Part shown: piece after piece, positions 8,820-16,849 of the stretch
Layout: each line of letters starts with the position of its first letter
Position numbering within the stretch: the first letter of the stretch is position 1
Notes under the pieces: model-generated
What the model was told of the DNA's origin: nothing
The model's input: only the letters and a program-made list of their open reading frames with translations
Database searches by the model: none
From: Leptospiraceae bacterium
GTDB taxonomy: Bacteria > Spirochaetota > Leptospiria > Leptospirales > Leptonemataceae
Assembly (NCBI GenBank): GCA_020441005.1
Contig: JAGRNA010000086.1
Coordinates: forward strand, 1 to 45,337
DNA: 45,337 nt
Direction: 5' to 3'
Made by a program: the position numbers and the translations under genes

Positions 8820-9542
8820 TCAGTGCAATACATGCTCATAGGCCGTCCGCAGGCAATCTTTGGCGGTGCGCCTGGGTGTAGATTCAATTAAATCGCCATG
8901 GGCTAAAATAATGCGTTCGAAGTCCAGGGCCAGTACTTGTCGTAAGGCGGCCGCAAGGGCTTTCTTATGGGAATAAAGCCGGAATTCCGGTGATGGGCTG
9001 GGCCGATTCCACATGCCGCTTAGTTTGGCCATCCAGCGCGTTTCCCAACCCAGGCCCGGTGACTGACTGGTAAAGTTTTCAATTAAATCCGTTACGATCA
9101 GGGTCTTCGAGCTGCGGTGATAAAGCACAATCTCGTTCAGATAGGAGTTGCCCTGAATGGTGATGGCCTGTAGTTCCGTCGGCCAATCGGTCTCATTGAA
9201 GTCTTTTCCCGAAGCGAGGGCCAGGTCCCGTCGTTTACGGCCCAGGCCATGGGCTGCGATGACAGTTGCCTGGGGCCAGGAACGCATATACTCTCCGATA
9301 AATAAATGATGCAGTGTGTTGGGTGCGACTAAAAATATACGCCTTGGCTGAATTTGCTGAATAAAGTCTTTAATAGCCGCTGATTGAGGAACGGGCGAAT
9401 GGATGCACAGGCTTGCCTGAGACATCTGGATCAGGGTCATCCGGGTACGAAATCGCAGGCCCCAAAAACGGACTGGATGTTCTACAACGCTGATGCCGGT
9501 ACAAACGCTCTGAATTGTTCCGACTGGAGTGTGATCAGTCAC
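8820..9542 (-). CDS. DUF4336 protein (metallo-beta-lactamase-fold relative)
   Basis: The 240-residue protein shows the DUF4336 landmarks: RMTLIQM, then LCIHSPVPQSAAIKDFI, FLVAPNTLHHLFIGEY, the RRDL segment, NEIVLYHRSSKTLIVTDLIENF, GMWNRPSPSPEFRLYSH and ERIILAHGDLIE. The family resembles metallo-beta-lactamase-fold hydrolases (HHLF and AHGD stand where metal ligands are expected), but no activity is established to my knowledge. A GTG start at 9542 is chosen because the conserved N-terminal strand (VVEHPVRFWG) lies upstream of the first ATG. It is divergent from the PolB2 cassette. Confidence 0.8.
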   Translation of the reverse strand: MTDHTPVGTIQSVCTGISVVEHPVRFWGLRFRTRMTLIQMSQASLCIHSPVPQSAAIKDFIQQIQPRRIFLVAPNTLHHLFIGEYMRSWPQATVIAAHGLGRKRRDLALASGKDFNETDWPTELQAITIQGNSYLNEIVLYHRSSKTLIVTDLIENFTSQSPGLGWETRWMAKLSGMWNRPSPSPEFRLYSHKKALAAALRQVLALDFERIILAHGDLIESTPRRTAKDCLRTAYEHVLH

Positions 9543-9712
9543 TACAATGAAAGCACTTCACGAGGCCGGGTTTGTGTCGAGTGAAATTCGGTAGCGATCA
9601 CACCCTGATCAGTACAAAACCGGGCTTGGACTGTAATCCGTTATCCATAGCGCCTGGCGGGCTCGATCAAGGCTGTCGGCCAGAAAAAGCGCCGGTTTTT
9701 TTCATCATCAGC

Positions 9713-9725
9713 TTTGCCATGCAAA
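9713..9725. promoter_or_regulatory. Candidate LexA (SOS) operator, TTTG-N5-CAAA
   Basis: The sequence TTTGCCATGCAAA is an exact match to the TTTG-N5-CAAA palindrome reported for Leptospira LexA. It lies in the 264-base divergent spacer, 82 bases before the chosen start of the RecA-like gene. The following 80 bases are conspicuously AT-rich (9750-9806). Site and spacing are seen; LexA binding is inferred. Confidence 0.55.
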
Positions 9726-9806
9726 TCAATGCACCGAAGACCAATGCATGGTAGAAAAAATCCACAAAAAACTTGTCAAAAATATAGCAAAAATAAATAT
9801 AGCTAC

Positions 9807-10541
9807 ATGTGGTTTGCTGCCCAGGAAAGTCTGCCGCTCGCCTGGCGGGATTCGGTAGTGCAATGGGATCGTCGTCAGCCAGCCTTGTTGACGGGATCTC
9901 GCGGGGTTTTTGCCCTGGCGATGCTCTGGATCCATACGCTGACCCGGGTCGGCGCTCAGGTGCATGTCATCGATTGCGCCATGCGCTTTCATGTGCAAGC
10001 CCTGGTGGATGAATCCATGCGCAGTCAAATCTGGCCCGAAATAATCCTGGATCAAATCCTGGTGCAACGCGCCTTTACTCCCTATCAAATCCTGGATGTG
10101 ATCCAGAGCCTTTCGACAGCCGGTGATGCCACCCTGACAGCCAATCCGCCGGCCAGGATTCATTGCCTGCTAGCGCCTTGCAAACAATTCTTTGATCGGG
10201 ATGTTGGCAGAGCCGAAGGCGAGTTTCTACTCCGCAAGCTGTTTGCCATTATACGACAAATTAGTCGTCAGGGGACAGTCCTCCTGTTGGTGGATCGCGA
10301 GGAATACAAGCATCCTGCCTGGGCCAGGCTGGCCCTGGAAATGCGTAGTCTGGCCGCCGCGCATTGGCATCTAAGCACCAATCGATATGCAAACCCCGCT
10401 GAATTGAAACTAGATTATTATATCCGGAGCGCTGAAAATGGGAAGAACTCTGATGCCTTACTCCATGCAAGTGGCAGTTATCATCGAACGATTACAAAAG
10501 CTAAGACGGGTATTGCCCAAAACGGATCAGGAGCGCCTTGA
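9807..10541 (+). CDS. RecA/Rad51-fold protein with degenerate Walker motifs, PolB2 cassette (ImuA-like role inferred)
   Basis: From the ATG at 9807 the protein has 244 residues; upstream in-frame ATGs at 9714 and 9744 would run through the AT-rich leader and the operator. The fold pattern is that of a RecA/Rad51 core: a P-loop-like segment ALLTGSRGVFALAMLWI (27-42), a strand ending in D56 (VHVIDCAMRF), a Rad51-style ILVQRAFTPYQILDVIQSL block (84-102), a Walker-B position (IHCLLAP, 118-124) and a basic RKLFAIIRQISRQGTVLLLV (143-162). The P-loop lacks GK[ST] and the Walker-B strand lacks the acidic residue, so ATP hydrolysis is unlikely. It is first in an overlapping three-gene set with a PolB2 polymerase. 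By analogy with ImuA it may be an accessory factor linking the polymerase to RecA filaments; that role is inference. Confidence 0.7.
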   Translation: MWFAAQESLPLAWRDSVVQWDRRQPALLTGSRGVFALAMLWIHTLTRVGAQVHVIDCAMRFHVQALVDESMRSQIWPEIILDQILVQRAFTPYQILDVIQSLSTAGDATLTANPPARIHCLLAPCKQFFDRDVGRAEGEFLLRKLFAIIRQISRQGTVLLLVDREEYKHPAWARLALEMRSLAAAHWHLSTNRYANPAELKLDYYIRSAENGKNSDALLHASGSYHRTITKAKTGIAQNGSGAP

Positions 10542-10728
10542 TCGCATATTGCGCGTAGCCCGGCGTCAAATCCCTGCCGGGGTGATGGCCGCCCAGCCCA
10601 ACCCCTTTGATACCATGGCCCTGGCTATCATGCTCGATCTGCAAAGCCAGATAGATGAGTTGCGACTTGAACTACAGCGTTTGATACAGACGCCGGAGTC
10701 CTTGCTTGAGCCCGGTCAGAATCATTGA
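10438..10728 (+). CDS. Small helical protein of the PolB2 cassette, unknown function
   Basis: The 96-residue protein is read in a different frame from the RecA-like gene and overlaps it by 104 bases. The start is supported by GGAG eight bases before the ATG. The N-terminal half is basic and helical (IIERLQKLRRVLPKTDQERLDRIL), followed by a short Pro/Ala linker (QPNPFD) and an amphipathic helix rich in Leu and Gln/Glu (LDLQSQIDELRLELQRLIQ) that could form a coiled coil. I do not recognise the family. Its place between two replication/repair-type proteins and its double overlap (104 and 23 bases) argue for translational coupling and a shared complex. Confidence 0.65.
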   Translation: MGRTLMPYSMQVAVIIERLQKLRRVLPKTDQERLDRILRVARRQIPAGVMAAQPNPFDTMALAIMLDLQSQIDELRLELQRLIQTPESLLEPGQNH

Positions 10729-13054
10729 GGGTTATTTATTCGATGTCTACCATATTGAAGATGAAATTCATCTTTGGGTGCTGGACACGGCCGGCCGCTG
10801 TGTGCACTGTCAGGATCAATTTCAACCGCGGATCTATATCTCCGGCGAGGCTGCTGTGGCCCGGCGCTTTGTGGCGCGCTTAATCGAACTGGATGCCCTG
10901 GCCGAAGCGCCGCGCGTGGTCACAAAAAAGCATTTTTATACCAATCAACCGCTTGCCCTGCTTGATCTTAAAATTTGCAAACCATCTCTCTTGCGTAAAA
11001 TAAAGGCTACTTTATATCATTTCTATAACCGGCTGGATGTGTATCATGCGGACATTGAGTTGCCAACCGCCTATATGAATTACCATCAAATTTTTCCCAT
11101 GGGCCGGGTGCGGATTACAGCGTATCCGTCTACAACGCTCCCTGGCCTGTTGCGAGTGCAGCATATAGAGCGTCTGGATCGATTACGCAGCCCTGGGTGG
11201 TCCTTGCCGGCATTCAGGATTCTGGAGGTTTTTTTGACCCATCCCTTGCGGTTAGGTTTATCAGCGGCCAATCCCCTGTATTTGCGATTTCAACAAACAA
11301 CCCTGCAATTGCATCCCGATCAACCGCTACCTTTCCTTCAGACCCTGAATCGCATCCTGCTGGAATTTGATCCCGATATTCTGCTTACCACAGGGGGCGA
11401 CCAGGTCATTTTACCCGCTCTATTAGAGATGTCCCGCAGGGTTGATGTGCCCCTGGCATTGGATCGGGATCAGCGTCCAGGGCACACCCGACGCATCCAG
11501 GGACATGGAACCAGTTACAATACTTACGGCAGCTGGATCTATGTGGCGCCGTCGTTTCCCTTGTTCGGACGCTGGCATCTGGATCGCCGGAATTCTTTTG
11601 TTTATAAAGAAGCCAGCCTGGATGGGATCATCGAGCTGGCCCGATTGAGCCGCTTGCCGGTGCAGCGCCTGGCCCGTAGTTCCACCGGGGCTGCCCTGAC
11701 TGCAATCGAGGTCGACGTAGCCTTGCGACAGGACTATCTGGTGCCCTGGCAAAAGAGTGCTGTTGAGGGCCCGCGTACAGCCAGACAACTACTGACGGCT
11801 GACAAGGGGGGCCTGGTCTTTATTCCCGATATCCGCAAAGGGAATGCCTTTGAGCAAATCGCTCAAATAGATTTTCATCAGATGTATCCTGCCATTATGG
11901 TCAGGCACAATATTTCACCTGAAACGGTCAATTGCAGCTGTTGTCGAAACGATCCGCATGCCGGGCAGGTCCCCGAGATTGGTTATCACATTTGTCATCG
12001 GAGGCAGGGGATTGTCAGTATGGCTTTGCGCCATATTTTAAGGCGTCGGGCATATTATAAAGAAAAGATAAAGCGAAATCCTCCCGGGAACACCGGTCTA
12101 CAAAGCAGACAAGTTAGTTTAAAATGGATGTTGGTCACCGCATTTGGTTACCTGGGTTACCGCAACGCAAAGTTTGGTCGTATTGAGAGTCACGAGAGCG
12201 TCACCGCTTTCGGTCGCGAAAAACTGCTCCAGGCCAAAGAATTGGCAGAGGATGCCGGCTACAGGGTTGTGCATGCGATTACAGATTGCCTGTTTATTTA
12301 CAAAGAGGCTTCCACTACCTCTGCTCGCATGCAATCAGAGCCCCTGGACCCGACATCGCTGGCCCACTTGTGTCGATCCATTAGCAAGCTTACAGGCATC
12401 CGTATGGACCTGGATGCGGCCTTCGACTGGCTGGTGTTTGTATCTGCACGCCAGGACGCACAACTGGCAGTTACGAACCGTTACTTTGGTCGTCTGGCGG
12501 ACGGATCTCTGAAATTGCGCGGTATTGCCAGTCGTCGTCGAGATACCCCCGCATTCATCAAACAAGCCCAGCTACAACTGCTTGAATTACTACGCGAAGC
12601 GGATAGTCTCACAGCCATCGCCCTTCGTCATGCCCGGATTCACCAGTTGTATCTCGGTTTAGAGTCCAAAATAGAACAGGACCAGGTCCCCTGGCGGCAG
12701 TTGCTTGTGGAGCGCAAGAGTAGTCGACAACTGACAGAGTATCAGGTTGCCAGTGCGACGGCCCTTGGCATGGCCCAATTGGCTACCAGCGCTCATATTC
12801 AAGTCCAACCCGGGGAGAAACTGCGCTTTGTGGTTCTGCACCAAAAGCATCCGGACCCCCGGCGGCGCTATGCGACCGAAGAATATCTTACAATCCGCAA
12901 TGCACCGGATACCATAGTGGTGGACCGCCCATACTATCGGCGCATGTTGTGGGAAGCGTATCGAGAGATTTATTACCACTTGTGCCCGCCGGGCTATCAA
13001 AAAGCTTTTTTTCAACGACCCATGGATGATCAATTACTGCTATTTGACCCTTAG
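10706..13054 (+). CDS. B-family DNA polymerase, PolB2-type, with altered motif C and degenerate exonuclease
   Basis: The 782-residue protein begins at a TTG with GGAG seven bases upstream and overlaps the small gene by 23 bases. Polymerase motif A is present (D389-FHQMYP), followed by NISPETVNCSCC and a GIVSMALRHILRRRAYYK finger segment. Motif B reads K473-WMLVTAFGYLGY, with VTA where active enzymes have ANS. Motif C reads HAITDCLF: I525-T526-D527 replaces Asp-Thr-Asp, so one metal-binding Asp is missing. The exonuclease region is recognisable (FDPDILLTTGGDQVILPALL) but the first motif is ILEVFL instead of Asp-Ile-Glu. This matches the bacterial branch of the archaeal PolB2 family, originally described as inactivated polymerases. 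An archaeal member (Dpo2) has been reported as an error-prone damage-tolerance enzyme. A repair or mutagenesis role is inferred. Confidence 0.9.
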   Translation: MSPVRIIEGYLFDVYHIEDEIHLWVLDTAGRCVHCQDQFQPRIYISGEAAVARRFVARLIELDALAEAPRVVTKKHFYTNQPLALLDLKICKPSLLRKIKATLYHFYNRLDVYHADIELPTAYMNYHQIFPMGRVRITAYPSTTLPGLLRVQHIERLDRLRSPGWSLPAFRILEVFLTHPLRLGLSAANPLYLRFQQTTLQLHPDQPLPFLQTLNRILLEFDPDILLTTGGDQVILPALLEMSRRVDVPLALDRDQRPGHTRRIQGHGTSYNTYGSWIYVAPSFPLFGRWHLDRRNSFVYKEASLDGIIELARLSRLPVQRLARSSTGAALTAIEVDVALRQDYLVPWQKSAVEGPRTARQLLTADKGGLVFIPDIRKGNAFEQIAQIDFHQMYPAIMVRHNISPETVNCSCCRNDPHAGQVPEIGYHICHRRQGIVSMALRHILRRRAYYKEKIKRNPPGNTGLQSRQVSLKWMLVTAFGYLGYRNAKFGRIESHESVTAFGREKLLQAKELAEDAGYRVVHAITDCLFIYKEASTTSARMQSEPLDPTSLAHLCRSISKLTGIRMDLDAAFDWLVFVSARQDAQLAVTNRYFGRLADGSLKLRGIASRRRDTPAFIKQAQLQLLELLREADSLTAIALRHARIHQLYLGLESKIEQDQVPWRQLLVERKSSRQLTEYQVASATALGMAQLATSAHIQVQPGEKLRFVVLHQKHPDPRRRYATEEYLTIRNAPDTIVVDRPYYRRMLWEAYREIYYHLCPPGYQKAFFQRPMDDQLLLFDP

Positions 13055-13187
13055 CATCATCCGCATCTAAACAATCTGCCAGCGCCTTCTTTGGGATCGC
13101 CCGCATTGCACTATACGCCTGGCCCATCCCCGCCGGTGTTTTGGAAAAAGAATTGCCAATCCTCGCCCGACCAAATTTGCTGATTCC

Positions 13188-13586
13188 ATGGCGATCCGTA
13201 ACGAGAATATGAACAGTGTCATTGGCCCCGGCAGTATTTTTGAGGGCAAGTTCTATATCTCCGGATCTTTACGTATTGATGGCAAATTTGAGGGCGAAAT
13301 CAAGACTGAGGATGCTCTGGTGGTCGGAGAAACCGGTAAAATCAAGACCAATATTCGCGCGCGCGAGGTTGTGATCGCCGGTACCATGATTGGCAATATT
13401 TACGCCGAAAACGAGGTGCGCCTGGAAAAAAATTGCAAGCTGCTGGGTGACATCAATGCTCCCAGCCTGAGTATTGCCGAAGGGGTTGTCGCCCGGGGCA
13501 CCATTCAAATCACCGGCGGCCTGAAAAAGGATCCCAAGAAGGTGGTCGAGGAATCCTACGGCAGCCTGAATATGAGTCCAAAATAG
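13188..13586 (+). CDS. Bactofilin (cytoskeletal polymer protein)
   Basis: The 132-residue protein is a single bactofilin domain: VIGPGSIFEGKFYISGSLRIDGKFEGEI, then short beta-helix turns of the type VVGETGKIKTNIRAREVVIAGTMIGNI and VRLEKNCKLLGDINAPSLSIAEGV, and a charged C-terminal tail. Bactofilins polymerise without nucleotide and localise cell-wall enzymes; in Leptospira and Helicobacter they affect cell shape. The next gene is a membrane-anchored M23 peptidase, the usual bactofilin partner. ATGs at 13188 and 13209 are both possible. The 133 bases upstream hold no supported gene. Confidence 0.93.
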   Translation: MAIRNENMNSVIGPGSIFEGKFYISGSLRIDGKFEGEIKTEDALVVGETGKIKTNIRAREVVIAGTMIGNIYAENEVRLEKNCKLLGDINAPSLSIAEGVVARGTIQITGGLKKDPKKVVEESYGSLNMSPK

Positions 13587-13715
13587 TCCGGAAAAAGCCT
13601 GCACGCCCGGCCAGGGCTGGACGATACTAAAAAAAGCTGGTCAAAATCGGTCTGATCATAAATCAGGTAATATCAGCTGTCTTTGTTTGTGATGTAAAAA
13701 AACGAACTAACTTGC

Positions 13716-14807
13716 ATGTATCACCGTCGCTTCAAAAACAACAAAAGTCGTCGCATCCTTGATATCAAGGGTCGCTTTGCGCTCATGCATATGGGCGGCG
13801 GGACTTTTATCTATAGTTTCCCGGGCCGTGGCTATCCAGTGGTGGGCAAGATTGAGCTGGCCCGCAAAAAATACCGCAATCGCGGTTTCGGCTTTCTAGC
13901 CATCTGTCTGATCGCTTCCACAGTCATTAGCCTCTTTTCCACCAAAAGCGGCGCAGATCCGGTGGTTGAAACCCGTGAGCTGATGAAACTGGAATCAGAG
14001 GGGCGCATAGCCGAGCTGCATGATAAATCCGATCAAATCAAGGTGCAGCTGTACCAGGTCGATGAAAACACCGAAACCCCCCGTCAGGGTAAGGTTAAAA
14101 TCGTAAACTATACAGTCAAAGAGGGTGATACCCTGAGTAGCATCGCCTTGAACAAGCGGGTGCCCGCCAGTATAATTGCTGCCTCGTCGGGTATTAAAAT
14201 CACTACCGTACTCAGCACCGGAATGATCTTGCAGATTCCGGACCGACCAGGGCTGGTCTATCGCTTCAAGGCCGGCGATACCCTGGCGCATGTGGCCGAC
14301 CACTATAGCGTTAAAATGGCCGCAATCGCGCGCGATAATCCGGATCTGGCCGACCTGGATATCATCGAACCCGGTGATCGCATTTTTCTACCCAATGCCA
14401 AAATCCCGGCGCCGCCCATCCGCTGGATGCGACCCGTAGCGGGCGGTCGATTCACCTCCGGTTTTGGCTGGCGGCGTCACCCCTTTAATCCGGCCCGCCG
14501 ACACTTGCACGCCGGTGTGGATATCGGGATAGCGTATAGTTCAGTGCGCGCCGCCCGGGATGGCAAGATTACCTATGCTGGTTGGCTGGGCAGTTATGGC
14601 AATGCTGTTGTGATCCTGCATGAAAACGGATTTAAAACATTATATGCGCACTTGAGCCGCATCAAGGTGCGCTCCGGCCAGTTTGTGAAAATGGGACAGG
14701 GCATCGCGGTCAGCGGTAATACCGGCACTTCCACCGGACCGCATTTGCACTTTGAAATCATTCGTAACGGTCGTCCCGTCAACCCGCGCAAATATATGCG
14801 CTTCTAA
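13716..14807 (+). CDS. Membrane-anchored LysM-M23 peptidoglycan endopeptidase
   Basis: The 363-residue protein has a basic cytoplasmic N-terminus (about 1-56), one transmembrane segment (about 58-77), two LysM repeats (YTVKEGDTLSSIA near 130; YRFKAGDTLAHVA near 187) and a C-terminal M23 domain. Zinc ligands are visible at H265 and D269 (HLHAGVDIG) and in the HLH motif H343/H345 (GPHLHFEI). It should cleave peptide cross-links in the periplasm. The cytoplasmic tail could contact the bactofilin encoded 129 bases upstream, as in other bactofilin-M23 pairs that set cell curvature. No Shine-Dalgarno is evident before the ATG. Confidence 0.92.
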   Translation: MYHRRFKNNKSRRILDIKGRFALMHMGGGTFIYSFPGRGYPVVGKIELARKKYRNRGFGFLAICLIASTVISLFSTKSGADPVVETRELMKLESEGRIAELHDKSDQIKVQLYQVDENTETPRQGKVKIVNYTVKEGDTLSSIALNKRVPASIIAASSGIKITTVLSTGMILQIPDRPGLVYRFKAGDTLAHVADHYSVKMAAIARDNPDLADLDIIEPGDRIFLPNAKIPAPPIRWMRPVAGGRFTSGFGWRRHPFNPARRHLHAGVDIGIAYSSVRAARDGKITYAGWLGSYGNAVVILHENGFKTLYAHLSRIKVRSGQFVKMGQGIAVSGNTGTSTGPHLHFEIIRNGRPVNPRKYMRF

Positions 14808-14818
14808 AGCCATTTTAC

Positions 14819-14847
14819 TTGACTTTATAAATTTTGGAGAATACTTT
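14819..14847 (+). promoter_or_regulatory. Candidate sigma-70 promoter for rho
   Basis: TTGACT at 14819-14824 and TACTTT at 14842-14847 are separated by 17 bases, 11 bases after the M23 stop codon. They would give a leader of about 230 bases before rho. A long leader is common for rho, which is autoregulated in several bacteria. The leader (14855-15084) contains no supported ORF. Confidence 0.4.
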
Positions 14848-15084
14848 GTTTTTAACGGGCCAATCATAAGCCGGGATCTGCATCCGGTCGGATTGGTGGA
14901 AATTGTAAGCGCTGCCTACTGGAACTCCCTGTTCACAGCTACTGAAGATCGGGCTTATATGGGCCGTCTGAAAGAGTCAAGGTACTGTTCGTGCTGCTAA
15001 TGATTCGCAGCAATTTGCAGCTCGGCAGGGCAACCGGATACACATAACACAAGCCCTTTTATCTTACTATTATCAGGAGTAAAT

Positions 15085-16581
15085 ATGGCAACACGCAAAA
15101 AGACGCGCAAGAAAGCAGTCTCAAAAATGGATGAAACGCCAATGGAAACAGTCGTTGTAAATGAAGGCACGGCATCTAGCAACAGCAAGCCGCCGATTCG
15201 CCGCAAGACCGGCGGGGGACGCGGTAATCATCGACGAAAGGGCAACCTGCCGCAAGAAGATTCAGCGGAACTGGATGCCGAGCTGTTGGCTTTGCAGGCT
15301 GATTACGATGGGCCGGTCCCGGATCCCATCGACCTGACCGAGTTGAAGCTCAAACCCATGGAGGAGTTAACTGCCCTGGCGGAAGAAATGGGTGTGGATA
15401 ATTTCACCGGCCAGAAAAAACAAAATCTGATTTTTTTAATTCTGCAAACCCAGTCGCAACGCAATGGCGTTGTTTTCGCTTCGGGTACAATGGCCAAGCT
15501 ACAGGAAGGCTATGGCTTTTTGCGCAGCGCGAATTACAACTATTTATCGGGCCCGGATGATATCTATGTGTCCCCGTCGCAGATCCGTCTGTTCGGGCTG
15601 CGCACCGGTGATACCATTACCGGCCAGATTCGACCGCCGCGCGAGGGGGAACGCTTTTTTGCCATGCTGCGCGTCGATACGGTCAACGGCGAAAGCCCCG
15701 ACGTGGCCCAGAAACGAATTCTGTTTGATAACCTGACCCCCCTGTATCCGGATGAGCGGCTGCATATGGAGTGGGATCCATCCAGTCTGGATACGCGCAT
15801 TATTGATCTGTTGACGCCGATTGGCAAGGGCCAGCGCGGTTTGATCGTCGCTCCGCCGCGCACAGGCAAGACGATCCTGATGCAGCACATCGCCAATGCG
15901 ATTACCCGCAATCATCCGGATGTCGTATTGATGGTGCTACTGATTGATGAACGACCGGAGGAAGTTACAGACATGGATCGCAATGTCAAAGGAGAGGTCA
16001 TCTCCTCGACATTTGACGAGCCAGCTTCGCGCCATGTGCAGGTCGCCGAAATGGTGATTGAAAAGGCGAAGCGCCAGGTCGAGCACGGGCGCGATGTGGT
16101 CATTTTACTGGATTCGATTACCCGTCTGGCTCGGGCCTACAATCAGGTCATTCCGACCTCCGGCAAGATTCTTTCCGGGGGTGTAGATTCCAATGCCCTG
16201 CATAAGCCCAAGCGATTCTTTGGCGCGGCCCGCAATATTGAGAACGGCGGCTCATTGACCATTCTGGCGACCGCATTGGTGGAAACCGGATCCAAGATGG
16301 ATGAAGTGATCTTTGAGGAGTTCAAGGGCACGGGCAATATGGAAATCGTGCTCGATCGCCGCCTCTCGGACAAGCGCATCTTTCCCGCTATTGATATTAA
16401 TAAATCCGGCACCCGACGCGAGGAGTTGCTATTGGAGCCGGATGTGTTGGCCAAGGTTTTTGTCTTGCGCAAGGCGCTTTCGCCCATGTCGCCCACGGAA
16501 TCGATGGAGCTGATTCTGGATCGTATGCGTACGAAAAAAACCAATGCCGAATTTCTGGCTTCCATGAATATGCCGTCCTGA
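15085..16581 (+). CDS. rho: Transcription termination factor Rho
   Basis: The 498-residue protein is preceded by a strong ribosome site (AGGAG, seven bases before the ATG). A basic, low-complexity N-terminal extension (about 1-85, with [10 protein letters not shown] and [14 protein letters not shown]) precedes the Rho N-terminal helical domain ([20 protein letters not shown]), the cold-shock-type RNA-binding domain ([20 protein letters not shown]) and the RecA-like hexamer motor with Walker A around K262 (APPRTGKT), Walker B ([16 protein letters not shown]) and SGGVD. It terminates untranslated transcripts. The extension makes it longer than the about 420 residues of E. coli Rho and may bind RNA. 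Confidence 0.97.
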   Translation: MATRKKTRKKAVSKMDETPMETVVVNEGTASSNSKPPIRRKTGGGRGNHRRKGNLPQEDSAELDAELLALQADYDGPVPDPIDLTELKLKPMEELTALAEEMGVDNFTGQKKQNLIFLILQTQSQRNGVVFASGTMAKLQEGYGFLRSANYNYLSGPDDIYVSPSQIRLFGLRTGDTITGQIRPPREGERFFAMLRVDTVNGESPDVAQKRILFDNLTPLYPDERLHMEWDPSSLDTRIIDLLTPIGKGQRGLIVAPPRTGKTILMQHIANAITRNHPDVVLMVLLIDERPEEVTDMDRNVKGEVISSTFDEPASRHVQVAEMVIEKAKRQVEHGRDVVILLDSITRLARAYNQVIPTSGKILSGGVDSNALHKPKRFFGAARNIENGGSLTILATALVETGSKMDEVIFEEFKGTGNMEIVLDRRLSDKRIFPAIDINKSGTRREELLLEPDVLAKVFVLRKALSPMSPTESMELILDRMRTKKTNAEFLASMNMPS

Positions 16582-16644
16582 TGAACGGCTTGACAAGCTA
16601 GTTAGAGTCCAAATTCTGACCCCCACAGGCGGTAGGTAAAGGTA

Positions 16645-16845
16645 ATGAAAACAGGAATCCATCCCGAATATCATGCAGTAGAGATCAAATGCGCCTGTGG
16701 AGCCACTTTCCAGACTAAATCCACCCGAAAGGAAATCAGCGTCGAGATTTGCTCAAGCTGTCATCCTTTTTACACCGGCACACAAAAGATCGTCGACTCG
16801 GCTGGTCGCGTGGATCGCTTCAAGAAAAAGTACAAACTGAAGTAA
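16645..16845 (+). CDS. rpmE: 50S ribosomal protein L31 (zinc-binding form)
   Basis: The 66-residue protein starts [19 protein letters not shown] and carries paired cysteines CxC and CxxC (KCACG and [11 protein letters not shown]), so it is the zinc-containing form. It ends with the typical basic tail [12 protein letters not shown]. It follows rho by 63 bases on the same strand, a common arrangement. The next gene starts four bases after its stop, so it is probably co-transcribed with the FliG-like/MoxR group. Confidence 0.96.
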   Translation: MKTGIHPEYHAVEIKCACGATFQTKSTRKEISVEICSSCHPFYTGTQKIVDSAGRVDRFKKKYKLK

Positions 16846-16849
16846 GCCC

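Noticed and set aside
9773..9801. TTGTCA plus AT-rich -10-like sequence just before the RecA-like gene
   Set aside because: The -10 match is poor and would leave almost no leader, and it is 48 bases from the LexA-like site; not listed as a promoter.
9714..13054. PolB gene as part of a phage, casposon or self-synthesising transposon
   Set aside because: There is no integrase, Cas1, terminal repeat, capsid or protein-primer gene nearby, and the neighbours are ordinary chromosomal genes; motif C also disfavours a replicative role.
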